From assembly GCF_019837165.1 (NCBI RefSeq), contig NZ_JAGYHC010000001.1, positions 3,348,001 through 3,412,000 of the forward strand: DNA of 64,000 nucleotides, in the 5' to 3' direction. Positions 1-8,795 of this stretch are shown here, in pieces. Source of the DNA: Virgibacillus sp. NKC19-3. GTDB lineage: Bacteria > Bacillota > Bacilli > Bacillales > Amphibacillaceae. Position numbers and translations under genes: made by a program. The notes below the pieces were generated by a model. It saw nothing but the letters and a program-made list of their open reading frames with translations. It had not been told where the DNA came from and made no database searches. The first letter of the stretch is position 1. Every line of letters begins with the position of its first letter.

Positions 1-1
1 T

Positions 2-856
2 AAAGAGAGTATGAATGAAGATTTCTATAGTTTTGGAAGAGATGCTGATGTTCTTGTGGCAGAAGCGAGTATTTTAATAGACGAAAAACTTATCAATCAA
101 CTTTCTTCATGTAAAGGGATTGTGTCATTCGGTACTGGATATAATCATATAAATATTCGAGCAGCTCAGAAAAGAAATATTGTTGTTTGTCATTTAAACT
201 ATTGTAGTGAAGAAGTGGCCGATCATACATTATCGCTTATTCTCATGTTACTTCGTAGATTATCTGCTTATGATAAAAATCTTAAATCGGGAATTTGGAA
301 TTCAATAAGTGCAAAGCCAATTCATCGTTTTCGCAATGTAACAATTGGATTATTAGGATTTGGAAAAATTGCGCAGAAGGTGGCAACCCGGCTTCTTCCT
401 TTTGGTTTTAAAATTATAGTTCATGATGAATATGTAGACCAAAGCTTATTTCAAAAACATGGTGTAACACCCGTGTCGTTAGACAAATTATTACAACAAT
501 CAAATGTCCTTAGCCTGCATGTTCCATTAACAAAAGAAACAAGTAATTTATTGAATAAGGAAAACATGAGAACTTTGCCGGAGAATGCAATAATTGTAAA
601 TACTTGCCGTGGAGGAATTATTGACGAGGATGCTCTTGTTCAATTAATAAAAGAGGAACATCTTTCTGGAGCAGGTTTGGATGTTTTCCTTTCCGAACCC
701 CCAGATATGACACAGGAACTATTTTTAATGGATGAAATCATATTAACTCCACATGCTGGGTACTATTCTTTGGAATCCATCGAGGAAATGCAAACACAAA
801 GTGCAGATAGTGCCATCAAAATTATGAAAAATGAAAAACCGGCTTATACAGTTTAA
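2..856 (+). CDS. D-2-hydroxyacid dehydrogenase, CtBP-like (5' end outside window)
   Basis: NAD-dependent dehydrogenase that interconverts 2-keto acids and D-2-hydroxy acids. Counting from the ATG at 11, the Rossmann motif GLLGFG lies at residues 113-118. The catalytic triad is visible as Arg200 (NTCRGG), Glu229 (DVFLSEP) and His248 (TPHAG). The frame stays open upstream of that ATG to the window edge. The protein opens straight into the DADVLV strand, where family members usually have about 30 more residues, so the true start is probably outside the window. The EEVADHTLSLIL helix resembles the C-terminal-binding-protein branch. Substrate unknown; a phosphoglycerate or glyoxylate/hydroxypyruvate reductase role is equally possible. 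Confidence 0.85.
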   Translation, partial: KESMNEDFYSFGRDADVLVAEASILIDEKLINQLSSCKGIVSFGTGYNHINIRAAQKRNIVVCHLNYCSEEVADHTLSLILMLLRRLSAYDKNLKSGIWNSISAKPIHRFRNVTIGLLGFGKIAQKVATRLLPFGFKIIVHDEYVDQSLFQKHGVTPVSLDKLLQQSNVLSLHVPLTKETSNLLNKENMRTLPENAIIVNTCRGGIIDEDALVQLIKEEHLSGAGLDVFLSEPPDMTQELFLMDEIILTPHAGYYSLESIEEMQTQSADSAIKIMKNEKPAYTV

Positions 857-954
857 TGTATTCATACAAACATGGATGAATCATAACGGAAGCAGCCACC
901 TGGATGAACATGCTCCCTAGGAAAAATTAAACAATTAAACGTTTGCAAAATCTG

Positions 955-981
955 TTGGTATTAGGCATGGCCTAATACCAA
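955..981. terminator. Hairpin between convergent genes
   Basis: A 12-bp perfect stem (955-966 pairing with 970-981) with a 3-base loop lies between the plus-strand dehydrogenase and the minus-strand genes. T-rich stretches follow on the minus side. It probably serves as a bidirectional terminator. Confidence 0.6.
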
Positions 982-1012
982 TAGATTACAGAAAAAATTT
1001 ATATATGGTTAG

Positions 1013-1204
1013 TCAAAGAGTGTTGTATTTATATGACATAAACTCTGTAGGTTTATCACCTTCGAGTTTAGTTACTACTCCATTACCACCAACATTTGTA
1101 TGAACTTTATGTCCTAAATTATCATGAAAAGATAATTCAGGATTTTGATGAAGATAACGTCTAATTTCTATAATCTCGGGGCTGTCGTATAAATATTCCC
1201 ACAC
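1013..1204 (-). pseudogene. Relic of an M20-family amidohydrolase
   Basis: The 63-residue frame contains IEIRRYLHQNPELSFHDN followed by HTNVGGNGVVTKLEGDKP. These are the two N-terminal blocks of M20 N-acyl-amino-acid amidohydrolases. In intact enzymes about 20 more residues lie between them and roughly 300 follow; here the middle is deleted and the frame ends after an unrelated tail. The only start is a GTG abutting the stop of the next gene, without a ribosome binding site. Clearly a remnant, not a working enzyme. Confidence 0.7.
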
Positions 1205-2383
1205 TTACTCAAAATAAAGTTTCGGACTCTTTCCCTTTCTTTTTTTAAAAATCTTACTAAACTGAGCATAGTTCGGATAACCTACCATGTCCGCCACGAT
1301 CTTCAATGGGAGCTTTTTCTCATGAATAATCTCAATCGCCCGGTTTAAACGGAAATCAATCAAATAATCCGTAAAGCTTACACCCACTTTTTCCTTAAAT
1401 AATGTACTTAAGTAAGATCGTGATACGTTCAATATTTCAGTCAAATCATTCAGCGAGATATCCTCCCCATAATGCAAGCTAATATATTTTTGGATAAAAT
1501 CAATATAATCCTCTTGCGTATGGACCCCATTAATTATTTTTTGAATCAGTTCATTATGTTTTACATCATTTGTCGTTTTAAACGATTGCGTGACCTCTGC
1601 GATCAATTGCTCAGCAGGAATTCGCTCAATGGCTGATCCGCCAATATATCCGTCAACCATCGTCCGATCATAGATGAACTGTACATCTTGGGGTTGGTTA
1701 AGCGGCCCACCGTACACCATCGTGATAACGTACGGATTCCGTGACTTGCACATTTGTGATATTTCCATAACAGTCCGTTTTGCCCATTGCAGGGACTTTA
1801 TCTGTTTTCCACCTAACACGCCGCCAGTCGTCAATCCAAGATGAATGCATATGACATCCGCTCCGGCATCCAGCATATCAATAGCCTGCTGTTCGTTAAA
1901 TACAAATGCAACAGTGAAAAGCCCTTCCTTATTCGCCAATCGAATGGCTTCTACTTCCATTGCATAGGTAATTCCTTCTTCTTCCAAAGCTTCACGAAAC
2001 TGTCCACCAATCAGCCCAATGGTGGGATAATTATTTACGCCGGCAAATCCTCTTGCCTTAATATCTTTGATATAGTCCTCCAAATCAATCCCCGGATCTG
2101 TCGCCGATAAACCAAATATAATAGGAATATGCTTCATTGTAGGAAGTAACTCTTTAGAGGCAAATTCCATCACAACCTGATTGCTACTCGCAATCGGCAA
2201 ATACCCCGCAAGTGAACTAATTCCTTTCTGTCGAAAAATCCCCGAGCTTAAAGCCAGGATAAAGTCGGCACCACCGCTTTCCGCATACTTTGCCGTTAAG
2301 CCTGACCCGGCCGCTACACCAATTAAATGAAGCTGTTTCTTTATTTGCTTTTGAAACTGACCAAGAATGTGCTGCTTATCCAT
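1205..2383 (-). CDS. PEP-hydrolase-like TIM barrel fused to AraC-type DNA-binding domain
   Basis: A 392-residue two-part protein. Residues 1-275 match the TIM-barrel 'PEP hydrolase-like' family (PF09370), with AAGSGLTAKYAESGGADF, NNYPTIGLIGGQFR and HLGLTTGG blocks closely paralleling the product of 3254-4078. Residues about 285-392 form a double helix-turn-helix of the AraC/XylS type (LNDLTEILNVSRSYLSTLF, then IVADMVGYPNYAQFSKIFKK). This looks like an enzyme fold reused as the sensor of a transcription factor, probably controlling the neighbouring Tm-1-like genes. The start is the ATG at 2383, preceded by AAGGAAATGATG; a longer frame would overlap the upstream gene. It follows the phosphoesterase by 4 bp, so the two are probably cotranscribed. 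Ligand and targets are inference. Confidence 0.85.
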   Translation of the reverse strand: MDKQHILGQFQKQIKKQLHLIGVAAGSGLTAKYAESGGADFILALSSGIFRQKGISSLAGYLPIASSNQVVMEFASKELLPTMKHIPIIFGLSATDPGIDLEDYIKDIKARGFAGVNNYPTIGLIGGQFREALEEEGITYAMEVEAIRLANKEGLFTVAFVFNEQQAIDMLDAGADVICIHLGLTTGGVLGGKQIKSLQWAKRTVMEISQMCKSRNPYVITMVYGGPLNQPQDVQFIYDRTMVDGYIGGSAIERIPAEQLIAEVTQSFKTTNDVKHNELIQKIINGVHTQEDYIDFIQKYISLHYGEDISLNDLTEILNVSRSYLSTLFKEKVGVSFTDYLIDFRLNRAIEIIHEKKLPLKIVADMVGYPNYAQFSKIFKKRKGKSPKLYFE

Positions 2384-2387
2384 CTCA

Positions 2388-3095
2388 TCATTTCCTTTTT
2401 CTCGCCGGGACAAAATGCTCCTTCATTTCTCCCTCTGTTGTAATTTCCAGACAGTTTAATCGGTTCCCCATCGCACAGCCTCCATCAATTCCTATCTTGT
2501 CATCAGAAAACCAGACATTCGCTTTCCCGTGGATCTTCGTTGTCATCGTATGACCAAAAATAACTCGTTTACCTACATTGGTGGGATCATTCACAAATAA
2601 TTCCCGAATAGATAAAAAGTCCTCGAGAGGCTGGGACTTCCAATCAACACTATTTGGATTCAAGCCAGCGTGCACAACAATAAAATGTTCATCTTCATAA
2701 AAATACGCTGTCTCATTGATAAAAGCAACGTGGTCGGCATACTTCTCTCGCATAGAAGGTATAATGTCCTTTATAGATTCTTTTTTGGCATCATAACCAT
2801 AACTTGCAAGCGTCTCCACGCCTCCATAGGATAAAAACAAATCGTAAACATCCAGATTACCATCTTGAATGAGCGTCCGAAACCGCTCATCATGGTTTCC
2901 TCTTAAGACAACGACATGTTCATGTTTGGCCAAAAACATGATCCTATCCACCACTTCTCTGCTTTTCGGACCTCGATCCACATAATCTCCTGCTAAAACC
3001 AATCGGTCTTTATTCGGCATATAACTCACAATCTCCAGCAAATCCATGAATTCTTCCAAACAACCATGAATATCACTGATCACGAAAGTTCGCAC
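2388..3095 (-). CDS. Metallophosphoesterase (PP1/Ap4A-hydrolase-like)
   Basis: Calcineurin-type phosphoesterase of 235 residues with all metal-binding motifs: DIHG near residue 9, GDYVDRG, GNHDE, VVHAG and FGHT. These place it with the bacterial Ser/Thr phosphatase 1 and diadenosine tetraphosphatase group. The start is the GTG at 3095, because GCAGGAGGG stands 7 bases before it and the protein then begins at the conserved RTFVISDIHG strand. The upstream in-frame ATG would add 27 residues with no ribosome site. It lies directly upstream of the TIM-AraC gene. Substrate (phosphoprotein or dinucleotide) cannot be told. Confidence 0.85.
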   Translation of the reverse strand: MRTFVISDIHGCLEEFMDLLEIVSYMPNKDRLVLAGDYVDRGPKSREVVDRIMFLAKHEHVVVLRGNHDERFRTLIQDGNLDVYDLFLSYGGVETLASYGYDAKKESIKDIIPSMREKYADHVAFINETAYFYEDEHFIVVHAGLNPNSVDWKSQPLEDFLSIRELFVNDPTNVGKRVIFGHTMTTKIHGKANVWFSDDKIGIDGGCAMGNRLNCLEITTEGEMKEHFVPARKRK

Positions 3096-3202
3096 TATCA
3101 GCCCTCCTGCATAAAACCGGCATTCTTTAATAATCCTCGAAAACATATTAGAAACCACAATAAAATATTGAATCAATCAATAAAACATTTTAATTTACAA
3201 AA

Positions 3203-3232
3203 AAGGTGCCTCCTTCTATTATAAGGCACCTT
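3203..3232 (-). terminator. Intrinsic terminator of the UPF0261-TIM operon
   Basis: Stem AAGGTGCC/GGCACCTT (3203-3210 with 3225-3232), followed in the minus direction by a T-run. It sits 22 bases past the stop of the gene at 3254, closing the 5304-3254 transcript. Confidence 0.85.
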
Positions 3233-3253
3233 CTTTAAACATGTTAGGCTGTC

Positions 3254-4078
3254 TTACTTTTTAATCGTTTTAAATGTTTCCGTTTGCTCTCGAATTCCTT
3301 TTTCCGCAGCAAAACGTTCAATACTGGAAGCACCAAAAAATCCAACAATTCCATCTACGCGTTCAATAACATAAGCAGCATCATCAGGTTCAGCAATCGG
3401 CCCGCCGTGGCAAATGGCCATAATGTCAGGATTTACAGAACGTCCGGCATCCACAATCTTTTGGATTCGCTCTACACAATCATCTAACGTTAAAGCTGTT
3501 TTCGCTCCAATCGTCCCTTTTGTGGTTAATCCCATATGCGCTACTAAAATATCCGCACCAGCGTCCGCCATTTTCACTGCTTGTTCCTCATCAAATACAT
3601 ATGGGGTGGTTAGCATATCCAATTCATTTGCTTTGCGAATCATATCTACTTCTAAGTCATAACCCATTCCTGTTTCTTCCAAATTTTGACGGAATACCCC
3701 GTCGATTAACCCAACAGTCGGGAAGTTTTGTACGCCACTGAATCCTTGGTTTTTTAATTGTTCCAAAAAGACTTCCATGACGCGAAATGGATCCGTACCG
3801 TTTACCCCTGCAAGTACAGGTGTATCTTTCACTACAGGCAGAACTTCACTGCCCATTTCCACCACAATTTCATTCGCATCTCCGTAGGATAACAGACCTG
3901 CTAATGAACCACGACCAGCCATGCGATATCGGCCGGAGTTGTAAATGATTAACATATCCGCGCCTCCAGCTTCACTGCTTTTAGCCGTAATCCCAGTACC
4001 TGCGCCAACACCTAATAAAACATTCCCTTTTTCCACTTCTTCCTTGAAACGATTTACAAATTCCCGTCTGGATAACAT
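3254..4078 (-). CDS. PEP-hydrolase-like TIM-barrel protein (Tm-1 C-terminal-domain homologue)
   Basis: A 274-residue TIM barrel of the PF09370 family. The [20 protein letters not shown] opening, [31 protein letters not shown] and ICHGGPI loops are all present. In the plant Tm-1 protein this domain is fused behind a UPF0261 domain; here the UPF0261 partner is the upstream gene, ending 2 bp away. The start is the ATG at 4078 (8 bases from GGAGA) rather than the ATG at 4084, which sits too close to the site and overlaps the upstream stop. The bacterial function is unknown; a C-C lyase or hydrolase acting on a PEP-like compound is inference. Confidence 0.88.
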   Translation of the reverse strand: MLSRREFVNRFKEEVEKGNVLLGVGAGTGITAKSSEAGGADMLIIYNSGRYRMAGRGSLAGLLSYGDANEIVVEMGSEVLPVVKDTPVLAGVNGTDPFRVMEVFLEQLKNQGFSGVQNFPTVGLIDGVFRQNLEETGMGYDLEVDMIRKANELDMLTTPYVFDEEQAVKMADAGADILVAHMGLTTKGTIGAKTALTLDDCVERIQKIVDAGRSVNPDIMAICHGGPIAEPDDAAYVIERVDGIVGFFGASSIERFAAEKGIREQTETFKTIKK

Positions 4079-4080
4079 AA

Positions 4081-5304
4081 TCATTCTCCTTTCTTATTTT
4101 CGATCAATGCAATGAGTTTCTCCGCTGCTGCTTCAGCAAATAATGCATTGTTCACATCCATATCGAATTCAAACACTTCTACTTTACGCTTATCTATTTG
4201 TTCTTTTAACGTATCAAATAACACCTTGTTTTCTTCGGGACCATGAAAAGCCTGTCCTTCTACATCCAATCCGGAAAGCCCCTTCAATGGTAACAGCAAT
4301 GCCGTGGCGCCTTCTGCCATGTTTAATTTCTCTGCCATTTTTTCACCAAATTGCTTATTCTCTTCCATTGTGGTACGCATTAATGTGACGGTTGGATTGT
4401 GCTTGTAAAACTGTCGTCCTGCAAATTGTTCCGGTACTGATTCATATGGTCCAAAGTTTACCATATCCAATGCTCCAACAGAAACAACTTGAGGGATATT
4501 ATTTTTCGCAGCCATTTCTAATCGATGTGGACCGGCATTCAATACGCCTCCCACAATCTCATCTGCCCACTCGGTAGTCGTGATATCCAGGACACCATCT
4601 ATAAATCCTTGCTCGATTAAATCCTCCATTGCTCGCCCTCCAACACCGGTCGCATGGAAAATAAGCACTTCATAGCCTTTGCTCTCTAAATAGCTTTTTG
4701 CATGATTAACGCAAGGAGTCGTCAGTCCAAACATCGTAGCTGCAATCAATGGCTTTTTCTCCACTTCGATGTCACTCTCATAACTTAGCATTCCCGCAAT
4801 TGCATAAACCGCATTGGAAAATATCTTCGTAGAAATCGTATTTAAACCTGCGACATCGACAATGGAAGGAATCATGACGATATCACTCGTACCAACATAG
4901 GGTTTTGTATTTCCGGAAGCCAAAGTGGAAACCATTACTTTCGGCACCCCTACAGGTAATGCCTGCATACCAGGGGTAACAATAGATGTACCACCACTTC
5001 CGCCAAAGGATAGTATCCCATCAAACTTACCTGCTTGATACAATTTGGGGACAAGGGTTTTCATTCCTTTTGCTAAGACTTCTGTAGCTTTCGCACGATC
5101 TTTTGCCGCAGTAATCTTCTTCCCATCTTCTCCTGCCGCTTCCATAATTTCCTCATTCGATACATCCGGTTCAAATTCTGGTTCAAACACCCCGGTGTTC
5201 ATGGTAAAGGTGTTAAACCCAAGCGATTCGATTAATTCTTTTACATAAAGATATTCTTTCCCTTTCGTATCCAATGTTCCAGCTAAAGCAATTGTCTTCG
5301 CCAT
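4081..5304 (-). CDS. UPF0261 / Tm-1-like ATP-binding protein
   Basis: A 407-residue member of UPF0261, the N-terminal domain family of the plant virus resistance protein Tm-1. Visible hallmarks are the GTLDTKG nucleotide-binding loop at residues 9-15, the glycine-rich [13 protein letters not shown] at 101-113, and [14 protein letters not shown] at 131-144. It heads a two-gene operon with the TIM-barrel protein, so the pair covers both Tm-1 domains. The ribosome site AGAGGAGG precedes the ATG. cre-like boxes upstream suggest catabolite control. The family's bacterial reaction is not established. Confidence 0.88.
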   Translation of the reverse strand: MAKTIALAGTLDTKGKEYLYVKELIESLGFNTFTMNTGVFEPEFEPDVSNEEIMEAAGEDGKKITAAKDRAKATEVLAKGMKTLVPKLYQAGKFDGILSFGGSGGTSIVTPGMQALPVGVPKVMVSTLASGNTKPYVGTSDIVMIPSIVDVAGLNTISTKIFSNAVYAIAGMLSYESDIEVEKKPLIAATMFGLTTPCVNHAKSYLESKGYEVLIFHATGVGGRAMEDLIEQGFIDGVLDITTTEWADEIVGGVLNAGPHRLEMAAKNNIPQVVSVGALDMVNFGPYESVPEQFAGRQFYKHNPTVTLMRTTMEENKQFGEKMAEKLNMAEGATALLLPLKGLSGLDVEGQAFHGPEENKVLFDTLKEQIDKRKVEVFEFDMDVNNALFAEAAAEKLIALIENKKGE

Positions 5305-5356
5305 ATAAATCCTCCTCTTTATTCCATAGAAATAGCGCTATCATTCTATACATTAA

Positions 5357-5370
5357 TGATAACGCTTTCG
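5357..5370 (-). promoter_or_regulatory. Candidate CcpA cre site upstream of UPF0261
   Basis: Read on the minus strand, CGAAAGCGTTATCA fits the cre consensus TGWAANCGNTNWCA at 13 of 14 positions. A second weaker match (11 of 14), centred on the AGCGCT core, lies at about 5325-5340. Both are within 70 bp of the start at 5304, where CcpA would repress. Confidence 0.6.
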
Positions 5371-5617
5371 AAAGGGAAAGTTAATGGCTTTATGTTTGAT
5401 ATTGTTGTGTTTATGTTGTGGATTTATCAACTTAAAGCTCAGCCAAACGTTCATTTAATTTCCGACGCTTGGACGCTTATGGAATAAACGAGAAATCACT
5501 GCTAAAAATAATGATTATTATCATCTTAACCCTATTTTATATCATCTTTTGTTATACGACACATACACAAAATAGTACTGCATAATATATATAAAAGAAC
5601 AAATGAGGATGAGCCCA

Positions 5618-5791
5618 ATGGAAAATAAAACCAACTATATTGCCAGTCGCTATCTTTCAAAGACAAAATCGCCTAATAAAAGGGTTATTAATGGGTACCA
5701 CATACGTAAAGGAAGGAGAATTGCGCAGCCATTTAGTACATTCTTCCCAGAACAGGCAGACATTAGAAAGAAAACCACTGATTACCATTAA
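5618..5791 (+). CDS. Small basic protein, unknown
   Basis: A 57-residue frame, lysine- and arginine-rich, with no family I recognise. GAGGATGAGCCCA precedes the ATG at 5618, making that a better start than the ATG at 5603. It ends inside the stem of a strong hairpin that also closes the convergent gene at 5796, which supports real transcription. An imperfect palindrome, ATAATGATTATTAT at 5503-5516, lies about 100 bp upstream. Confidence 0.45.
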   Translation: MENKTNYIASRYLSKTKSPNKRVINGYHIRKGRRIAQPFSTFFPEQADIRKKTTDYH

Positions 5792-5806
5792 TTAATCAGT
5801 GGTTTT
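5771..5806. terminator. Bidirectional terminator
   Basis: Perfect 14-bp stem, 5771-5784 with 5793-5806, A-rich on the left and T-rich on the right, so it works in both directions. It overlaps the 3' ends of both convergent small genes. Confidence 0.85.
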
Positions 5807-5963
5807 TAACCTTATACCTTTGTTCATATAATTCATTTATCGTTCGTGCTCTCTTTTTTTTATTGGATTTTTCTATAACTCCATACCTCTTTAAAACATT
5901 TTTTTCCTGAGGAGACATCTTCTTTTGCTCATCCTTAACACTACTTGTTTTTGCTAATGACAT
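5796..5963 (-). CDS. Small lysine-rich protein, unknown
   Basis: A 55-residue, strongly basic frame (MSLAKTSSVKDEQKKMSPQE at its start) with no recognised domain. GAAAGGAGG lies 7 bases before the ATG at 5963; the longer frame from 5993 includes this ribosome site and is not used. It lies downstream of the membrane protein gene by 41 bp and may be cotranscribed. Confidence 0.6.
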   Translation of the reverse strand: MSLAKTSSVKDEQKKMSPQEKNVLKRYGVIEKSNKKKRARTINELYEQRYKVKNH

Positions 5964-6004
5964 AGAGATTCCTCCTTTCTTATATTGTACCACATTATTG
6001 AAAC

Positions 6005-6847
6005 TTAGTCAGTCTCTATTTCATTATCTTCTGTATACATGCCATTTTCGTGGAAAAGCTGTATCATAATTGCTGTATCAAATAATATGACTGCATAGCC
6101 AATAATACTTTCTAAGGTTTCTTGATCATATGTATCAAATGGATAATCATATTCACGCCGAACTACAACAGTCGCCTTGTCCGAGTCCTCTCCAACATTT
6201 GCTGTACCCAGCAAAAGATTATCACCTTGTATTAATCGATTCTCATAAGTCGTATTTGCTTTTATGATATTCTGACCATTAATAGCTTGGTATAGTTTTC
6301 TTTCTCTTCCCTTAAGTTCGGTTGGCTCTAAAACATCAATTTCCAATGTTAATTCATTATTGTATTGAAGGGAATAGTTTTTATAACTATAAGCAAGGAA
6401 TTGCAGTACCTGTTTAAGGTCCATTAGTTGGTTATCAATAAGATATTTAACATTTTCTGTATGATTATGCAACATGGTTGATGAATACAGAAATTGATTG
6501 GCAATTTGCTTTTCCCTTAACGTATTAGAATTAAATTCCAGTTCCATTTTATAGATCCTCAGTCTTTTAAAAGGAACCATGATTAAGAAATGAGCTAAAA
6601 AAGTACCAAACAATAACAAAATTGTAACTGTAAGCAAGCCAATAAATATTGGCTGAGCAAAATGTTCCAGTATGGATAATGGATTTTGAAACATTGGATG
6701 CTTCCTATAGTAAAGAAATCTTTCAACACCTATTCCCAGGGAAACTAGAATGAAAACTCCCATTATAATAAAGTATATCTCCTGACGACGGTCATCCATC
6801 CAGTTCATGATGCGGAGAATAAATCTAAAGAATTTACTTTTATACAT
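6005..6847 (-). CDS. Membrane protein with two helices and a GAF-like cytoplasmic part
   Basis: A 280-residue protein. Two hydrophobic segments are visible at about residues 26-43 (IYFIIMGVFILVSLGIGV) and 66-92, followed by a soluble domain. The latter part (about 150-275), with alternating hydrophobic strands and a final DTAIMIQLFH helix, is reminiscent of a GAF domain, but no diagnostic residues are seen. The start at 6847 has GGAGG 11 bases upstream; the GTG at 6865 overlaps that site. Function unknown; a membrane-anchored sensor is a guess. Confidence 0.6.
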   Translation of the reverse strand: MYKSKFFRFILRIMNWMDDRRQEIYFIIMGVFILVSLGIGVERFLYYRKHPMFQNPLSILEHFAQPIFIGLLTVTILLLFGTFLAHFLIMVPFKRLRIYKMELEFNSNTLREKQIANQFLYSSTMLHNHTENVKYLIDNQLMDLKQVLQFLAYSYKNYSLQYNNELTLEIDVLEPTELKGRERKLYQAINGQNIIKANTTYENRLIQGDNLLLGTANVGEDSDKATVVVRREYDYPFDTYDQETLESIIGYAVILFDTAIMIQLFHENGMYTEDNEIETD

Positions 6848-7527
6848 AGTATAGCTAACCTCCACAATGTGTTCCTTTATTCATAACACTTTCATTGACT
6901 TAATTCAGATTAATATACAAAACCATCATCTCATATCTTATTATCAAGCATTGATTAAGTATAAAATATACTATAAACCTGTTAAAAGTCAAGAACTTTT
7001 GTTCGCTTTATTACTTGTAAAAAATCCTTTATACACCCCTAAATAGTTCCTGAAAATCATTTTTATGAGGCAGGAACCCTTCAAGAATTAAAAAATGACG
7101 ATACATAACCAGAGAAAATATCTTTTTAGAGCGTGTTAACAGGTACTATCTTTATTAAAATTTCAGTTGTTTTGTCTCAACCAAGATTCCATATTTTTGG
7201 TTATAAGTATGTTTATTAACTCAGTATATATGGCAATATAAAGATACATAGCTCTGTGATACAAAAAATTCAAAATAAAAGGGCTTGCGTACCTCAAAAA
7301 AATACTCTACTGTTCTTTTGCTTCATGCATATTTTCAGCATTTTATGGTAATGTGTTCAGTAAGCAACCGCTGTAAATACTCAATCATTTACGTACGTTC
7401 TTTTGCAGCAGCGTTTCCCTTTTTCTCTTTTTTCAGTACGTTGAAAATCTCCTTGATATAAAAGTATACAGTTGTTGGGTAGATTTCCAAGCTACCTCGA
7501 TTTACAACAATAGCGCACACAGCAAAA
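6848..7527. other. Gene-free stretch
   Basis: About 680 AT-rich bases without a coding frame, RNA gene or recognisable IS end on either strand. It separates the membrane-protein gene from the terminator of the thiolase operon. Confidence 0.5.
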
Positions 7528-7549
7528 CAGACCAGCCTCAACTGATCTG
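7528..7549 (-). terminator. Terminator of the catabolic operon
   Basis: An 8-bp stem with one G-T pair (7528-7535 with 7542-7549), followed by TTTTG on the minus strand, 19 bases past the thiolase stop. Confidence 0.55.
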
Positions 7550-7568
7550 CCTCTTATAAACATGCATA

Positions 7569-8762
7569 TTAAACTTGCATGTTCTCCACTATAGTAGCTA
7601 TACCCATTCCGCCTGCTATACACAATGTAACCAAGCCATATTTTTTGCCGGTACGCTCCATTTCATGAAGCAATTTTGTCATTAGAATCGCTCCGGTTGC
7701 ACCGATTGGGTGTCCCATAGCAATGGCTCCGCCGTTTGGGTTCACCATTTCACGATTCAATCCGAGTTCATTTATGCAGGCTATGGATTGGGCTGCAAAG
7801 GCTTCATTCAATTCAATAATATCAAGATCCTCAATTGATAAATTAGTTTGTTTTAGTGCTTTACGTGTTGCACAGACAGGACCCATTCCCATCAGTTTGG
7901 GATCCACCCCTGCAGATGCTTGTGCTAGAATTCGAGCTTTAGGTCGGTACCCAGAATTCACAGCCTCATCTTCTGACATAACAAGTAAGGCAGATGCGCC
8001 ATCGTTTCGACCACTTGCATTACCAGCAGTTACAGTGCCATCTTTTTTAAATACAGAGTTTAATTTAGTCAGCTTTTCAATAGTTGTTTCTCTTGGATGT
8101 TCATCCACCTTAAACTCAATTTTGCCTTTTCTTGTTTTTACGGAGTAAGGGGAAATCTCATTTTCAAAATAACTATTTTCTATGGCATTTTTGACATTTT
8201 GCTGACTTCGTAAAGCAAATTCATCCTGTTCTTGTCTTGAAATATTATATTTTTCAGCTACGTTTTCTGCAGTTAATCCCATATTCAAGTCCCCATAATC
8301 TTCTTTTGGTTGAGAACCTGGCTGACTTGCAGTATTAGGATCCCTCATTGAGACATCTCCTGATTTCACTCCAAAACGTACGCCGCTTACATAATAAGGC
8401 GCCGTGCTCAAAGACTCAGTTCCACCAGCAATGATAATATCACTTAGCCCGAGCTGAATTTGCTGTGCTGCTGAGTTGATTGATTGGAGGCCAGAGCCAC
8501 ATTGTCTATGCAGTGTATATCCTGGAACTTTTGTAGGGATTCCTGCACGCAACATTGCTACGCGGGCAACATTTGAAGCATCAGAACTCTGTTTTGCCTG
8601 TCCTAAAATCACTTCATCCACAGAGCCTTTATCTAAATTCACCCGTTCGGTGAGTGCTTCAATAACATGTGATGCGAGATAGTCCGCTGTTTCATTCACC
8701 AGTGTCCCTCCAAGCTTCCCAATGGGAGTACGGATGGAATCAACTATTACTGCTTGTTTCAA
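7569..8762 (-). CDS. Acetyl-CoA C-acyltransferase (thiolase)
   Basis: A 397-residue thiolase that cleaves a 3-ketoacyl-CoA with CoA to release acetyl-CoA. The nucleophile is Cys88 in HRQCGSG, the general-base His351 in GHPIGATG, and the second cysteine Cys381 in LCIAGGMG. The length is normal for biosynthetic/degradative thiolase II. It is the last gene of the operon, 33 bp after the CoA-transferase beta gene, so acetoacetyl-CoA or a related ketoacyl-CoA made by that transferase is the likely substrate. A paralogue lies at 42461. Confidence 0.93.
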   Translation of the reverse strand: MKQAVIVDSIRTPIGKLGGTLVNETADYLASHVIEALTERVNLDKGSVDEVILGQAKQSSDASNVARVAMLRAGIPTKVPGYTLHRQCGSGLQSINSAAQQIQLGLSDIIIAGGTESLSTAPYYVSGVRFGVKSGDVSMRDPNTASQPGSQPKEDYGDLNMGLTAENVAEKYNISRQEQDEFALRSQQNVKNAIENSYFENEISPYSVKTRKGKIEFKVDEHPRETTIEKLTKLNSVFKKDGTVTAGNASGRNDGASALLVMSEDEAVNSGYRPKARILAQASAGVDPKLMGMGPVCATRKALKQTNLSIEDLDIIELNEAFAAQSIACINELGLNREMVNPNGGAIAMGHPIGATGAILMTKLLHEMERTGKKYGLVTLCIAGGMGIATIVENMQV

Positions 8763-8795
8763 ATTATCATCCCCTATTTTCTTGTATAACGTTAA

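Noticed and set aside
7723-8148. 141-codon plus-strand frame inside the thiolase gene
   Set aside because: Antisense shadow of a well-conserved thiolase; no start signal.
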